A DNA stretch of 52,710 bases from Chloroflexota bacterium (GCA_021778805.1 JAJYBV010000008.1:1-52710); one strand, 5' to 3'. Shown: positions 9,022-18,489, counted from the stretch's first letter. Notes: generated by a model not told the origin, from the sequence alone. Program-made: numbers and translations.

Positions 9022-9240
9022 TTACGCTTGAGCTGCTTTTTTACCGCGGGGTTTGTCAACTTTGTTCATTGTGCGCAGACATCTTGTGCAGATGTTTACG
9101 CGCTGTAAAACGCCGTTTACTAAAATGCGCCGCCGTTGGATATTAAGCACAAACCTGCGGTTCGTTTTGTTTTCAGCGTGGCTGACATTGTGGCCGTACT
9201 GCGGGGTTCGCAAGCAAATATCGCATCGTCCTGCTGCCAT
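9022..9240 (-). CDS. rpmB: 50S ribosomal protein L28
   Basis: A 72-residue basic protein of the large ribosomal subunit. It has the L28 signature: an N-terminal CDIC with a second Cys pair CTRC (residues about 7-10 and 56-59), which is the zinc-binding form, and the GHNVSHAENKTNRRF and LNIQRRRI segments. The ATG at 9240 has GGAGG at a good spacing. It is transcribed away from the Asp23-like gene at 9333. This divergent rpmB / asp23-like / fakA arrangement is also known from Bacillus (rpmB-yloU-yloV). Confidence 0.97.
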   Translation of the reverse strand: MAAGRCDICLRTPQYGHNVSHAENKTNRRFVLNIQRRRILVNGVLQRVNICTRCLRTMNKVDKPRGKKAAQA

Positions 9241-9263
9241 TGACTACCCTCCTCTCACTGAAT

Positions 9264-9292
9264 ATGATATATTCACGTTGTGAGTATATCAT
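9264..9292. promoter_or_regulatory. Palindrome in the rpmB / asp23 divergent promoter region
   Basis: A 13-bp inverted repeat with one mismatch and a 3-base centre (ATGATATATTCAC - GTT - GTGAGTATATCAT) lies between two divergent starts. The arms contain TATATT- and TATATC-like -10 words in both directions, so it may be a symmetric operator overlying back-to-back promoters. Confidence 0.5.
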
Positions 9293-9332
9293 GTAATCAA
9301 TGCGCTCTGCAAGGTTAGCCTGATTATTCCTA

Positions 9333-9713
9333 ATGAATAAGCGCGGTTTTAAAACAAATATGGTTAAAAGTCATGTTACCGGAGTTGTAGAAGTCTCACC
9401 GAAAGCTATCACCGCAATAGTCAGCAAAGCGGTATTGCAGTGCTATGGCGTAGTCGGCGTTTCGGGGAAAAGGCTGCGGTTTGGCGCGGCAGAGCTATTG
9501 CCACCCAGCAGATACGAAAATGGCGTTGATGTGCGGCTGATGAATGGCGCCATAGTTGTCGATATTTATGTAATATTAGAGTATGGCTTGTCGTTAATCG
9601 AGATATCGCGAAAGGCAATTGAAGATGTAAAAGCGGCGTTAACTGCGGCGTTAGGGCTGGAATCTCCAATTGTTAATATTATAGTGCGCGGAATCCGTCC
9701 GCCTAATATATAA
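9333..9713 (+). CDS. Asp23/Gls24 family protein
   Basis: A 126-residue protein of the alkaline-shock Asp23/Gls24 (DUF322) family. The recognisable core runs from VTGVVEVSPKAITAIVSKAVLQCYGVVG to the VDIYVILEYGLSLIEISRKAIEDVKAAL helix-strand region and ends in VNIIVRGI. Members form cell-envelope-associated assemblies, or (YloU) accompany FakA. The start is uncertain: the ATG at 9333 lacks a clear ribosome-binding site, and an ATG at 9360 is also possible. It is the first gene of the plus-strand unit with the DAK2 and DegV genes. Confidence 0.88.
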   Translation: MNKRGFKTNMVKSHVTGVVEVSPKAITAIVSKAVLQCYGVVGVSGKRLRFGAAELLPPSRYENGVDVRLMNGAIVVDIYVILEYGLSLIEISRKAIEDVKAALTAALGLESPIVNIIVRGIRPPNI

Positions 9714-9831
9714 TGCATAGTAAGAACAGCCGCTTGCGAGCATGGTATCCGTGCGCGCCACGGCGGCAGCAATTATTTTATCACTAGGAAACTGCTTTCA
9801 GCGCAAGGGAGGAAGAGGATTAACATCCTCA

Positions 9832-11592
9832 ATGAATATGCCATTTTTTCAACGATTCCGAAGTAAGAAAAAACAACCGCATGTAACCGTGTTCGACGGC
9901 CAAGATTACCGAAAGGCTATGCTTGCGGCAACTGCGTGGCTGGAACTGCACTGTGACGCGATCAACAAATTAAATGTATTCCCGGTGCCGGATGGCGACA
10001 CCGGAAAAAATATGTCGGAAACAATGCGCGCGGCAACAAAAGCCGTTTCGGATGTTACCGACACGAATGTTTCGGTTGTCGCTAAAAAATTATCCGAAGG
10101 CGCTATTCGCGGCGCCCGCGGCAACTCCGGCGTTATTTTATCGCAAATATTGCGCGGCATTGCGAATAGCATTGAAATGAAATCGACCATAAACGCCGAA
10201 GATTTCTCTGCCGCGCTGCAAACTGCGGCGCAAAACGCTTACCGCGCAGTAGTCAAGCCAGTTGAAGGCACCATTTTAACCGTCATCCGCGAAAGCGCCG
10301 AAGCCGCTAAATCTGCCGTTGACCATGGCGCCGATATTACGCTGCTCATGCAGGAAGTTGTTTCACGGGCGCGGCAAACAGTAGCGCATACGCCGGAACT
10401 ATTGCCCACCCTTAAAGACGCCGGTGTGGTAGACGCAGGTGGTCAAGGGTTAACCACAATCTTTGAAGGCTTTCTGCGCTATACCCGCGGTGAATCGGCT
10501 CCGACTGCGCCATCAACCAAAGAACTATTGGCCGATGATATGATCGCCGAAGCGCACCGCGGCGCTGTTTCGGTTGATGAAGAGTTTGGCTACGAAGTGG
10601 TGTTTTTACTCCGCGGCGAACAGATGGATGTTGATGGCATTCGTAATACCATCATTGAAATGGGCGGTGTTTCAACCGTTGTCGCCGGAGACGAAACCTT
10701 ATTAAAAGTGCATACACACACGCTTTCCCCAGGAAAAATTTTAGATTACGGTGTAAGTTTAGGCAGCCTTGAGGATATTAATATTGAAAATCTTCAGGCG
10801 CAAAGCTTGCGCTACGCCGCCGCCAGCGCAACCGAACGCGGCGTTGCCGATACCAGCACCGCTTCCGCCGGCGCCATTCCCCAAACCGATGTTACACGGC
10901 AAACCAGCCGCAAACTTAACAGCCCGATTGCCGCCGGTGATATTGCTACCGTCGCTATCGTTTCCGGTGAAGGTTTTGAACGAGTATTTGACAGCTTAAA
11001 GGTTACGGCGGTTGTTTCCGGCGGACAAACCATGAACCCCAGTACTCAGGAAATTTTAGACGCAGTGAATAGTGTCGCCGCCACGAAAGTTATTATTCTG
11101 CCGAATAACAGCAATGTTATTATGAGCGCGCAGCAAGTTCAGCAATTAACCGCTAAAGAAATCCGCGTTATCCCCACCAAAACCATGCCCCAAGGTGTAT
11201 CTGCGCTGATGTCGTTCCGCTTTGATGGCGACTTGGATAGTAATGCGCAAACTATGCAAAAAGCCTGCTTTGATGTGGTGACTGCGGAAATTACTCGCTC
11301 TGTTCGTGACGCACAGTTCCATAATATTGCTGTGAAAGAAAACGATATCATTAGTTTAGTTGATGATACGTTGGTATTCTCAGGGCAAGATATTACCGAA
11401 GCGCTGCATACTGCACTCAACACTATGAATCTGCCGGCCCGCGAAGTGCTGACGCTGTACTTTGGCAAAGATATTCAAATGGAGACGGCGGAAGAAGTAT
11501 CGCAAAAAATTAATACATGGTTTCCTGATATCGAAATCGAGCTTGTATATGGCGGCCAGCCATTTTACATGTATATTATTGCAGCTGAATAA
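9832..11592 (+). CDS. fakA: DAK2 domain protein, fatty acid kinase subunit FakA-like
   Basis: A 586-residue protein. The N-terminal DAK2 kinase domain (about 15-215) has the ATP/Mg-binding NVFPVPDGDTGKNM motif, GARGNSGVILSQILRG and DAGGQGL. A middle domain and a C-terminal domain follow, as in YloV/FakA of Firmicutes. FakA phosphorylates fatty acids bound to a DegV-family FakB to give acyl-phosphate for phospholipid synthesis. The FakB-like partner is the next gene, 21 bases on. The chosen ATG (9832) lies after a purine-rich GGGAGGAAGAGG stretch. An upstream ATG at 9742 would add 30 poorly conserved residues. Confidence 0.9.
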   Translation: MNMPFFQRFRSKKKQPHVTVFDGQDYRKAMLAATAWLELHCDAINKLNVFPVPDGDTGKNMSETMRAATKAVSDVTDTNVSVVAKKLSEGAIRGARGNSGVILSQILRGIANSIEMKSTINAEDFSAALQTAAQNAYRAVVKPVEGTILTVIRESAEAAKSAVDHGADITLLMQEVVSRARQTVAHTPELLPTLKDAGVVDAGGQGLTTIFEGFLRYTRGESAPTAPSTKELLADDMIAEAHRGAVSVDEEFGYEVVFLLRGEQMDVDGIRNTIIEMGGVSTVVAGDETLLKVHTHTLSPGKILDYGVSLGSLEDINIENLQAQSLRYAAASATERGVADTSTASAGAIPQTDVTRQTSRKLNSPIAAGDIATVAIVSGEGFERVFDSLKVTAVVSGGQTMNPSTQEILDAVNSVAATKVIILPNNSNVIMSAQQVQQLTAKEIRVIPTKTMPQGVSALMSFRFDGDLDSNAQTMQKACFDVVTAEITRSVRDAQFHNIAVKENDIISLVDDTLVFSGQDITEALHTALNTMNLPAREVLTLYFGKDIQMETAEEVSQKINTWFPDIEIELVYGGQPFYMYIIAAE

Positions 11593-11613
11593 ATAAAACA
11601 GGAGGAACAGTGT

Positions 11614-12453
11614 GTGACTATACGCATTGTTACAGATAGCACATCAGATATTTCACAGAATTTGGCGAAAGAACGCAACATTATTGTTGTGCCGCTCAAT
11701 ATTTCATTTGGTTCCCAATCATACTTGGATGGGGTGGAAATTGACGGCGATACGTTTTATCGCAGGCTGACCACGGAACGCGAACTGCCGAAAACTTCAA
11801 CACCCAATGTTGCGCAATTTGAGGCTGCCTACCGCCAAATGATCCATGAGGGCGCTGATGGCATTGTATCCATCCATGTATCCGGCGCGCTAAGCGGCAC
11901 ACATAACACAGCGTCTTTAGCGGCGCGGAATATTACCGAAGAAACACATGTGCCAATACACGTTATCGACAGCCGCACTGTCAGCATTGGTTTAGGGCAC
12001 CCGGCGTTATCATTGGCGCAAGCCGCATCACAAGGCGCATCTATTGATGATTTGACGCATTTAGCAAAACGCATATTCGATAACAGCAAACTCTTATTTA
12101 TCCTTGATACCCTGGATTATCTTGATAAAGGCGGCAGAATCGGCCACGCCAGCGCGGTTTTGGGGTCTTTATTGCAAATAAAACCAATTTTAACGATCCA
12201 TGACGGCATTGTAACACCATTAGAGCGGATTCGCACGCGCGCGAAAGCGCTGGCGAAAGTTGCCGAAATGGTGAAAGAAGCTCAGCCGTTTACCTATCTT
12301 GGCGTTGCCTCTTCCGATGCCGCGACTGAGGAAGATTTCCGTAAAATTGCCAAAGAATATTATTCCGGCGAACTCGAAACATTTCAATTGGGGGCTGTCG
12401 TGGGCACCTACGCAGGTCCGCGCGCCGCAGGGCTTTATTTAACCACCGATTAA
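11614..12453 (+). CDS. DegV family fatty-acid-binding protein (FakB-like)
   Basis: A 279-residue DegV protein with the standard features: IVTDSTSDISQNLA at the N terminus, the lipid-carboxylate-binding TSTPNVAQFEAAY region, HVSGALSGTHNTA, IDSRTVSIGLG, and LDYLDKGGRIGHASA near residue 170. It binds a fatty acid and presents it to FakA. The start is a GTG at 11614 with AGGAGG upstream. Direct adjacency to fakA supports a two-component fatty acid kinase for exogenous or recycled fatty acids. A strong terminator follows at 12472. Confidence 0.92.
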   Translation: MTIRIVTDSTSDISQNLAKERNIIVVPLNISFGSQSYLDGVEIDGDTFYRRLTTERELPKTSTPNVAQFEAAYRQMIHEGADGIVSIHVSGALSGTHNTASLAARNITEETHVPIHVIDSRTVSIGLGHPALSLAQAASQGASIDDLTHLAKRIFDNSKLLFILDTLDYLDKGGRIGHASAVLGSLLQIKPILTIHDGIVTPLERIRTRAKALAKVAEMVKEAQPFTYLGVASSDAATEEDFRKIAKEYYSGELETFQLGAVVGTYAGPRAAGLYLTTD

Positions 12454-12471
12454 TTCGGCGGCATTTTACAA

Positions 12472-12518
12472 AACCACAGGAAGATATAAAAAAAAGATGT
12501 TCTTCCTGTGGTTTTTTC
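12472..12518 (+). terminator. Intrinsic terminator after degV
   Basis: The 13-bp stem AACCACAGGAAGA (12472-12484) / TCTTCCTGTGGTT (12501-12513) is followed by a T-run. It separates the fakA/degV unit from the hydrogenase regulator unit. Confidence 0.9.
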
Positions 12519-12562
12519 GTTTAAGGAAGATGACGCTGATACAAGGACTATTGTGAGTTAGT

Positions 12563-12595
12563 TTGACAAGTATCTTCCACCTCATATATTATAAT
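12563..12595 (+). promoter_or_regulatory. Sigma70-type promoter of the regulator-hydrogenase unit
   Basis: A consensus TTGACA at 12563-12568 is followed at 16 bases by TATATT (12585-12590), with an overlapping TATAAT at 12590-12595. It lies about 90 bases upstream of the ArsR-type gene, the first of the likely operon, which leaves room for an operator in the leader. Confidence 0.75.
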
Positions 12596-12685
12596 ATTAA
12601 TGTATTCAAATAACCAAATATTTACATGAAAGAGAAACTACTACATTCTTCTGGGTTTCTGCTAGTTATTGGATGAGGCTCATAA

Positions 12686-13114
12686 ATGTCTGATTTACTT
12701 AAAAATTTTAAAACTGAATTTTTTAAAGCGCTTGCCCACCCTTTGCGTATTCGAATTTTGGAATCGCTGCGAGGTGGGGAGAAAAATGTTTCGGAACTTC
12801 AGAGTGATTTGGGGTACGATCAAAGCGCCGTTAGTCAGCAATTAAGTATCTTACGGGCAAAAGGGTTCCTTATTACTCGTAAAATAGGAACGAATGTTTT
12901 ATATCAGGTTCGCGAACCGTTGATCTTTGAAATATTGGATATTACGCGCATTATTTTTAATAATCATCTCCTAGAGGTGCAAGATCTGCTCGGGCAATTG
13001 GCTGCCGCAGAAGAACCTTCTCCATCGAGCCAATTCGAAACAGAAGCGATTTCATCGCAACGCCAAACAAATAATTCTTCCGAAAAAGACTTCAACACAC
13101 AAAAAGATGATTGA
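12686..13114 (+). CDS. ArsR-family winged-helix repressor
   Basis: A 142-residue protein with a winged helix at about residues 10-90: FFKALAHPLRIRILESL, then YDQSAVSQQLSILRAKGFL as helix 3 and recognition helix, then a wing around ITRKIGTNVLYQV. The C-terminal 40 residues are polar and rich in Ser, Gln and Asn. There is no Cys pair in helix 3, so classical metal sensing is not supported. GAGG precedes the ATG at 12686. It is 26 bases upstream of the hydrogenase genes and shares their strong promoter, so it probably controls the operon in response to an unknown cue, perhaps redox. Confidence 0.9.
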   Translation: MSDLLKNFKTEFFKALAHPLRIRILESLRGGEKNVSELQSDLGYDQSAVSQQLSILRAKGFLITRKIGTNVLYQVREPLIFEILDITRIIFNNHLLEVQDLLGQLAAAEEPSPSSQFETEAISSQRQTNNSSEKDFNTQKDD

Positions 13115-13140
13115 CATACTCTTATTCGAGGAGTCTTTGC

Positions 13141-15195
13141 ATGGTTTCGATGTGGTCCTTTCCTCTCCTGGGTGGAGCTGGAGCGTGCTATCTAATTGGA
13201 TGTGCAGTTGGGTTAATTTTGGGACGTTGGCCGCTCTGGGCTAATCGATTTGGATATGGCCTTGCTAGTTTAGCTTCATTGGCAGTATTCCTCGCTGGCG
13301 TTCTCTTTCTAATAGATCCACAACCGCAAACTGGTATATTGTTTACGACCAATTTTCAGTGGGGACTCCAGATGAGTATCCACCTAGATGCAATATCCGC
13401 TTTTTTTATCGTACTACTGGGTTTAGGGGGTATAGCAATCGGTGTATATGCCGGCGGCTACATGCGTCATTTTAAACAGTATAGCAAGCGTATTCCTTTT
13501 TTAGTGGCCGGTTTTAATTTATTTTGGCTGGCTATGCTGGGAGTTATTCTTGCAAATAATATCTTTGGTTTTTTGCTTTGCTGGGAAGGAATGTCGCTTG
13601 TTAGTTATTTGATGGTCAGTTTTGAACACGAAAAGTTAGAAGTACGCAAATCTGGCTTCATTTATTTAATAACTACACATGTAGGAACCGCATTCCTTAT
13701 GGGAGCTTTTGCATTGCTTTCAGCCAATGCTGGCGGATCTTTTTCATTTGATGCTATTCGCGCCGCGCAAAATATTCCTGCAGGCTCTATGATACAAAGC
13801 GCAATCTTCATTTGCGCTTTGATTGGTTTTGGAACAAAAGCCGGAATTATGCCAATGCATTTTTGGCTTCCGCGCGCCCACCCTGTTGCCCCTGGACAAG
13901 TTTCTGCCAGTATGTCTGGTATTATGTTGAAAATGGCTATTTATGGCTTGCTGCGCGTAGTAAGTGATCTTCTGTTAGGCGGCGCGGCGCCTCCGCTTTG
14001 GTGGGGAATTACAATAATAGTTCTGGGAACTGCGTCTGCTCTATTGGGGGCATTGTTTGCTCTTGTAGAGACCGATCTTAAACGATTGCTTGCTTTTAGC
14101 AGTATCGAAAATATGGGTATTTTATTTGTTTGCTTAGGAACAGCGTTTATAGCGCAATCATTGGCGTTGCCTGCTTTAACCATATTAGCTTTTTGCGCGC
14201 TTCTATTACATAGTCTCAATCATTCAATCTTTAAAAGTTTGCTCTTTATGGGTGCCGGAGCCATTCAACACGCTGCCCATACCACAAATTTGGAAGATAT
14301 GGGCGGGCTGATTCGATACATGCCTCAAACGTCTGTCTTTATGTTTATTGGTTGTCTTGCAAGCGCTGGTATTCCGCCTTTTAACGGATTCGCAAGTGAA
14401 TGGCTTATGTTTCAATCTGTAATTGGTTTAATTGGGCATAGTCAAGATCTTGGTGGAAAAATCGGCGCTACTATTATTTTAAGCGCCTTAGCGCTTACTG
14501 CTGCGATTGCTACGGCTGCCTTTCTGAAAGTTTTTGGTGTGGCGTTTCTTGCCAGTCCTCGGAAAGAAAAAACAGCGCAAGCAACGGAAGCAGGCCGCGC
14601 AATGATTAGGGGTATAGCGATATTTGCTGGTTTAGCGGCGGTGTTAGGTATTGGCTCTGGAGCAATACTGTGGATAATTTCGCCTGTTTTAAAAGCACTA
14701 ACCAATGCACAATCTGTCGCTTTACCAGTAGTATGGGCGCTTCCAACCGGTTTATCAAATACAACTTTAAACGTATTTTCTTATGTTCCTGTAGCTATTC
14801 TTGCGCCAATTCTTATTATTCTTCTAAGCTGGCCTTTGCTGCGGCAATATAAACCTATACGACGGGTCGCAACTTGGGCTTGCGGAGTCAAAGCATCCTC
14901 AAATACAGAGTATACAGCTCTAGCGTTTGTAAAATCGCTGCAACAAGTTTTTGCAGGTGTAATACATGAGCAGCAATTAATTGACACAACATATACCTTA
15001 GAACCTTTTGTCATTAAAGAACAGCACTATCAACAAAAACGCGAACCATTTTTATCTAATTCGCTCATGCTTCGGATGAAACTAGAAATTACAAAGATTT
15101 TAGATCGGGTGCTTTTTGTGCAAAATGGCAGTGTTCGTCTTTATTTAGGCTATATTTTATTAACTCTTGTAGCATTATTGATCTTTTCACGCTAG
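13141..15195 (+). CDS. hyfB: Hydrogenase-4 subunit B-like antiporter-type membrane subunit
   Basis: A 684-residue polytopic protein of the NuoL/HyfB/HycC family, close to the usual length. It has about 15 hydrophobic segments and a C-terminal anchor helix. Conserved parts include LLCWEGMSLVSYLMVSFEH (the helix 5 Glu), GFGTKAGIMPMHFWLPRAHP and the LKRLLAFSSIENMGI loop. In group 4 hydrogenases this subunit couples electron transfer to H+ or Na+ pumping. The ATG at 13141 has GAGGAG upstream; an alternative TTG at 13111 is weaker. First structural gene of the operon. Confidence 0.93.
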   Translation: MVSMWSFPLLGGAGACYLIGCAVGLILGRWPLWANRFGYGLASLASLAVFLAGVLFLIDPQPQTGILFTTNFQWGLQMSIHLDAISAFFIVLLGLGGIAIGVYAGGYMRHFKQYSKRIPFLVAGFNLFWLAMLGVILANNIFGFLLCWEGMSLVSYLMVSFEHEKLEVRKSGFIYLITTHVGTAFLMGAFALLSANAGGSFSFDAIRAAQNIPAGSMIQSAIFICALIGFGTKAGIMPMHFWLPRAHPVAPGQVSASMSGIMLKMAIYGLLRVVSDLLLGGAAPPLWWGITIIVLGTASALLGALFALVETDLKRLLAFSSIENMGILFVCLGTAFIAQSLALPALTILAFCALLLHSLNHSIFKSLLFMGAGAIQHAAHTTNLEDMGGLIRYMPQTSVFMFIGCLASAGIPPFNGFASEWLMFQSVIGLIGHSQDLGGKIGATIILSALALTAAIATAAFLKVFGVAFLASPRKEKTAQATEAGRAMIRGIAIFAGLAAVLGIGSGAILWIISPVLKALTNAQSVALPVVWALPTGLSNTTLNVFSYVPVAILAPILIILLSWPLLRQYKPIRRVATWACGVKASSNTEYTALAFVKSLQQVFAGVIHEQQLIDTTYTLEPFVIKEQHYQQKREPFLSNSLMLRMKLEITKILDRVLFVQNGSVRLYLGYILLTLVALLIFSR

Positions 15196-15211
15196 CTTTG
15201 AAGGGAAAGGT

Positions 15212-16168
15212 ATGATCACGCAATTTTTTGGGATAAAGACCATCGGCGCATGTATACTCCAACTCGCGCTTGTTATCAGCTTAGCTCCTCTGTTGCAAGG
15301 CTTAATAAAAACGTTAAAAGCACGTTTTCAGCGCCGTATTGGGCCACCTATATGGCAGCCTTACACAGACTTGGCAAAATATTGGAATAAATTACCTGTA
15401 GCTTCAGATCAAGCGAGTTGGATTTTTATTTTAACCCCTTTTGTCGTATTTGGAGCAATGCTGTTTCTTGCTGTTTTAGTTCCTGTGTTAGGTATATCTC
15501 CATTAGCCGGATGGGACGATTTAATAGTTATGCTGGGTGTAATGGCGCTCGCGCGTGTAATGAGTGTACTTGCTGGTTTGGATACCAGCAGCGCATTTGG
15601 TGGCATGGGCAGCAGCCGCGAAATGCTTGTAAGTGTCCTTGTAGAGCCAGGTCTTTTAGTAACACTTACTGCTTCGGCAATACGCGCAGGATCTACCAGT
15701 TTAAGCGCAATGTCTTATAGCGCATTAAGAAGTCAAGGAACATTTTTACCTGCGTCATTATTGACTGGCCTTGCGTATGTGTTTATTTTACTTGCAGAAA
15801 CAGGACGGCTGCCAGTTGATAACCCCGATACTCACCTTGAACTTACCATGATTCATGAAGGCATGCTTCTAGAATATTCCGGAAGACCACTTGCCTTAAT
15901 GCATTGGGCAAATTGGATAAAGCAATTTTTACTCATTGCGTTATTCATAAATCTTTTTCTACCTTGGGGCACAACTTTGAATACTGACGCTTTTGCTTGG
16001 GTTAGCAATAGTTTGGCGCTGACAGGTAAATTTATTTTTGCGGCAATTGGTGTTAGCGTTATTGAAATGCTTGAACCTAAAATGCGCTTGTTTCTTTTAC
16101 CGCGTCTCCTCATGACGGCTTTATTGGTAGCCGTGCTGGGGATGATTATTCCCAATTTATTTCGTTAG
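15212..16168 (+). CDS. hyfC: Hydrogenase-4 subunit C-like (NuoH-type) membrane subunit
   Basis: A 318-residue NuoH/HyfC/HycD-like protein with about 8 membrane segments. Landmarks are KARFQRRIGPPIWQPYTDLAKYW near the N terminus, SSREMLVSVLVEPGLL mid-chain and ETGRLPVDNPDTHLELTMIHEG, the Glu-rich loop that faces the peripheral hydrogenase module. It links the catalytic arm to the antiporter-like subunits. Good ribosome-binding site (AAGGGAAAGG); 16 bases after hyfB. Confidence 0.95.
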   Translation: MITQFFGIKTIGACILQLALVISLAPLLQGLIKTLKARFQRRIGPPIWQPYTDLAKYWNKLPVASDQASWIFILTPFVVFGAMLFLAVLVPVLGISPLAGWDDLIVMLGVMALARVMSVLAGLDTSSAFGGMGSSREMLVSVLVEPGLLVTLTASAIRAGSTSLSAMSYSALRSQGTFLPASLLTGLAYVFILLAETGRLPVDNPDTHLELTMIHEGMLLEYSGRPLALMHWANWIKQFLLIALFINLFLPWGTTLNTDAFAWVSNSLALTGKFIFAAIGVSVIEMLEPKMRLFLLPRLLMTALLVAVLGMIIPNLFR

Positions 16169-16179
16169 GAGAAATTTGT

Positions 16180-16830
16180 ATGCAACCAGTTCAAATGGTA
16201 GATATCAGCGCCATTTTACTGTTGTTAAGTACTTGTTTTTTAGTTGTAAATAGGCAGCTTGCGCGTGGTATCGTGCTCTTGGGATTGCAATCTATGCTCT
16301 TATCTTTTATTGCTGTTATAGTAGCTGCAACAACTGGCATCCAGGAAATTTATATTGCGGCGCTATTAACGGTAATTATTAAAGGCGTTGGCGCAACAAT
16401 TGTTTTAGGTTGGGTTTTGCGTTCCGCGCATACTCGCATTGAAACAAATATTTTAAGCCGCGGCCTTTCCCTGGCTGCTGTAGTTGCATTAACATTTGTA
16501 GGTTATAGCAGTGTTTCACCAGATTTGCAAGTAAAGACGCTTTTTCATACACCAAATAGTTTGCCCATTGCGATTAGTATGGTTCTTATAGGTGTCTTTA
16601 TCATGATTACCCGCAAAAAAGCACTAATGACAGTTATTGGCTTAATTACGATTGAAAATGGGTTATTTTTATTTGCGCTTTCTACCACCTACGGCGTACC
16701 CCAATTTGTCGAATTAGGTATTTTCTTAGATGTAGCCATCAGCATTCTCATGTTGGGATTCTTTGCGTTTAGAATCAACCAGATGTTTGATACCTTAAAT
16801 GTTGATATACTTGATGAGTTGCGAGGTTAA
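16180..16830 (+). CDS. hyfE: Hydrogenase-4 subunit E-like membrane protein
   Basis: A 216-residue protein with about 7 hydrophobic helices, matching HyfE, whose N-terminal part is NuoK-like. The GIQEIYIAALLTVIIKGVGATIVLGW segment keeps a Lys within a helix, and ITIENGLFLFALS carries a Glu within a helix, both typical of proton-path subunits. It is present in hyf-type but absent from hyc-type operons, so the complex is Hyf-like. Start ATG at 16180 with AGGAG; 11 bases after hyfC. Confidence 0.9.
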   Translation: MQPVQMVDISAILLLLSTCFLVVNRQLARGIVLLGLQSMLLSFIAVIVAATTGIQEIYIAALLTVIIKGVGATIVLGWVLRSAHTRIETNILSRGLSLAAVVALTFVGYSSVSPDLQVKTLFHTPNSLPIAISMVLIGVFIMITRKKALMTVIGLITIENGLFLFALSTTYGVPQFVELGIFLDVAISILMLGFFAFRINQMFDTLNVDILDELRG

Positions 16831-16833
16831 TTC

Positions 16834-18489
16834 ATGGCATTTCCCTTATCATTACTTATGCTTCTTGCCGGAGCTATTTCAGCTTTTCTTACTCTTATCA
16901 TAAGTCGCTTTTCACGTAATGCAACGTTTATTTGCTTCATTGGCGCAGCTGGGCCAATCATTGCCGCGCAGTCGGCAGTAACGCTGATAGCGCAGATACT
17001 AACCCAAGGCGGTCAGTTTACGTTTGCGCCATTTTTTTTTGCTGATGCGCTTAGTGCCTTACTTTTAGGCATTATTGCTATGGTTTCTGTGTTAGTTATG
17101 CTCTATTCTATTCCCTATGTGCTTCGGGAATTTCATCAAGGCCATTTAAGTATCTCACAGATTGGGTTATTGTATTTTTGGAGTGGATTGCTTTTAACCA
17201 CGATGTATTTTACTGTTTTATGCTCTAGCCTAGGTGTCATGTGGGTATTCATCGAAGCAACAACTTTAGTTTCTGTGCCCCTGGTTGGTTTGACTGGCAG
17301 TAAAGCAAGCTTAGAAGCAACTTGGAAATATTTAATGCTCGCAACTGTTGGTATAAGCTTTGCTTTGTTAGGTACTTTGATTTTGTATGCTTCCGCAGTT
17401 TCTCAGTTGGGAGAGGGTTCCAATACGCTTGATTGGATCTTTTTATTGAAGCACGCTTCCGATCTTAATCCTGGTTTGGTAAAATTGGCCTTTATTTTTA
17501 TTTTGGTCGGATATGGAACAAAGGCTGGTTTAGCTCCACTGCATACATGGCTCCCCGATGCGCATAGCCAAGCGCCTACACCTATCAGCGCGTTATTATC
17601 AGGAGCCTTGTTGAATTGCGCCTTTTATGGCATTTTACGATTGTTTTTGATTGCGCGTATCACTATTGGGGTCGAATATCCCTCAATACTCTTGATCGTG
17701 TTTGGACTTTTTTCGATTGGATTTGTTATCCCTTTCATCATTAGACAATATGATCTTAAACGGCTACTTGCTTATTCAAGTGTTGAACATATGGGAATAA
17801 TTGCCTTGGCAATTGGCATTGGAGGAAAATTAGGTATGTATGCCGCTGCTTTGCATATGGTTACTCACGCTCTTGCAAAATCTACCATGTTTTGTGTGAC
17901 CGGTGAAGTTGTAGATCGCACACGAACTCGTAAAATTGCAAGAATTGCTGGACTATCCCAAGCTGCGCCTATAGTAAGTACCTTATTGTTTATCAGTGCG
18001 CTGGCAATTGTTGGCGCACCTCCAATGAATGTTTTTATTAGTGAATGGCTGACAGTAATGGCTATGATAGTTCAGCAGCAATATGTTATTGCCGGAATTT
18101 TCCTTATGCTGTTAGCAATTTTATTTGGCGCAATGCTTGCTCGGATTACTCCGATGGTTTGGGGAAATCAACCACCTATGTTAGGCCCAAGCGATCTTTC
18201 CGGTATTTATTCCATTGTAACGATTACGGCAGATCCAACTACTCCAATGTTGCAGATGCAGGATATTCCAAATACCAATAATATGAATACTCTAAGTACA
18301 CACATCGATCCACCAATACATGCAGCAATCATAGCGCCAACGTCAGAAAAAACCCATCATTTTGCTATTTTAAATGGCATGGCAATCGGTATACTCATTC
18401 CAGCCTGCACCGCGCTTTTGCTTTTGGGACTTTGGATTCCTCAATGGTTAAGTTTTTGGATACAATCAGCAAGCGAGGTACTAAAATGA
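16834..18489 (+). CDS. hyfF: Hydrogenase-4 subunit F-like antiporter-type membrane subunit
   Basis: A 551-residue NuoN/NuoM-like protein with about 14 hydrophobic segments, a second potential ion-pumping unit. The conserved WVFIEATTLVSVPLVGL, YGTKAGLAPLHTWLPDAHSQAP and YDLKRLLAYSSVEHMGI are visible. A polar insert of about 60 residues (about 445-510, Asn/Thr/Pro-rich) precedes the last helix and makes it slightly longer than E. coli HyfF. It is 3 bases after hyfE, and its stop overlaps the hyfG start (ATGA). Confidence 0.93.
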   Translation: MAFPLSLLMLLAGAISAFLTLIISRFSRNATFICFIGAAGPIIAAQSAVTLIAQILTQGGQFTFAPFFFADALSALLLGIIAMVSVLVMLYSIPYVLREFHQGHLSISQIGLLYFWSGLLLTTMYFTVLCSSLGVMWVFIEATTLVSVPLVGLTGSKASLEATWKYLMLATVGISFALLGTLILYASAVSQLGEGSNTLDWIFLLKHASDLNPGLVKLAFIFILVGYGTKAGLAPLHTWLPDAHSQAPTPISALLSGALLNCAFYGILRLFLIARITIGVEYPSILLIVFGLFSIGFVIPFIIRQYDLKRLLAYSSVEHMGIIALAIGIGGKLGMYAAALHMVTHALAKSTMFCVTGEVVDRTRTRKIARIAGLSQAAPIVSTLLFISALAIVGAPPMNVFISEWLTVMAMIVQQQYVIAGIFLMLLAILFGAMLARITPMVWGNQPPMLGPSDLSGIYSIVTITADPTTPMLQMQDIPNTNNMNTLSTHIDPPIHAAIIAPTSEKTHHFAILNGMAIGILIPACTALLLLGLWIPQWLSFWIQSASEVLK

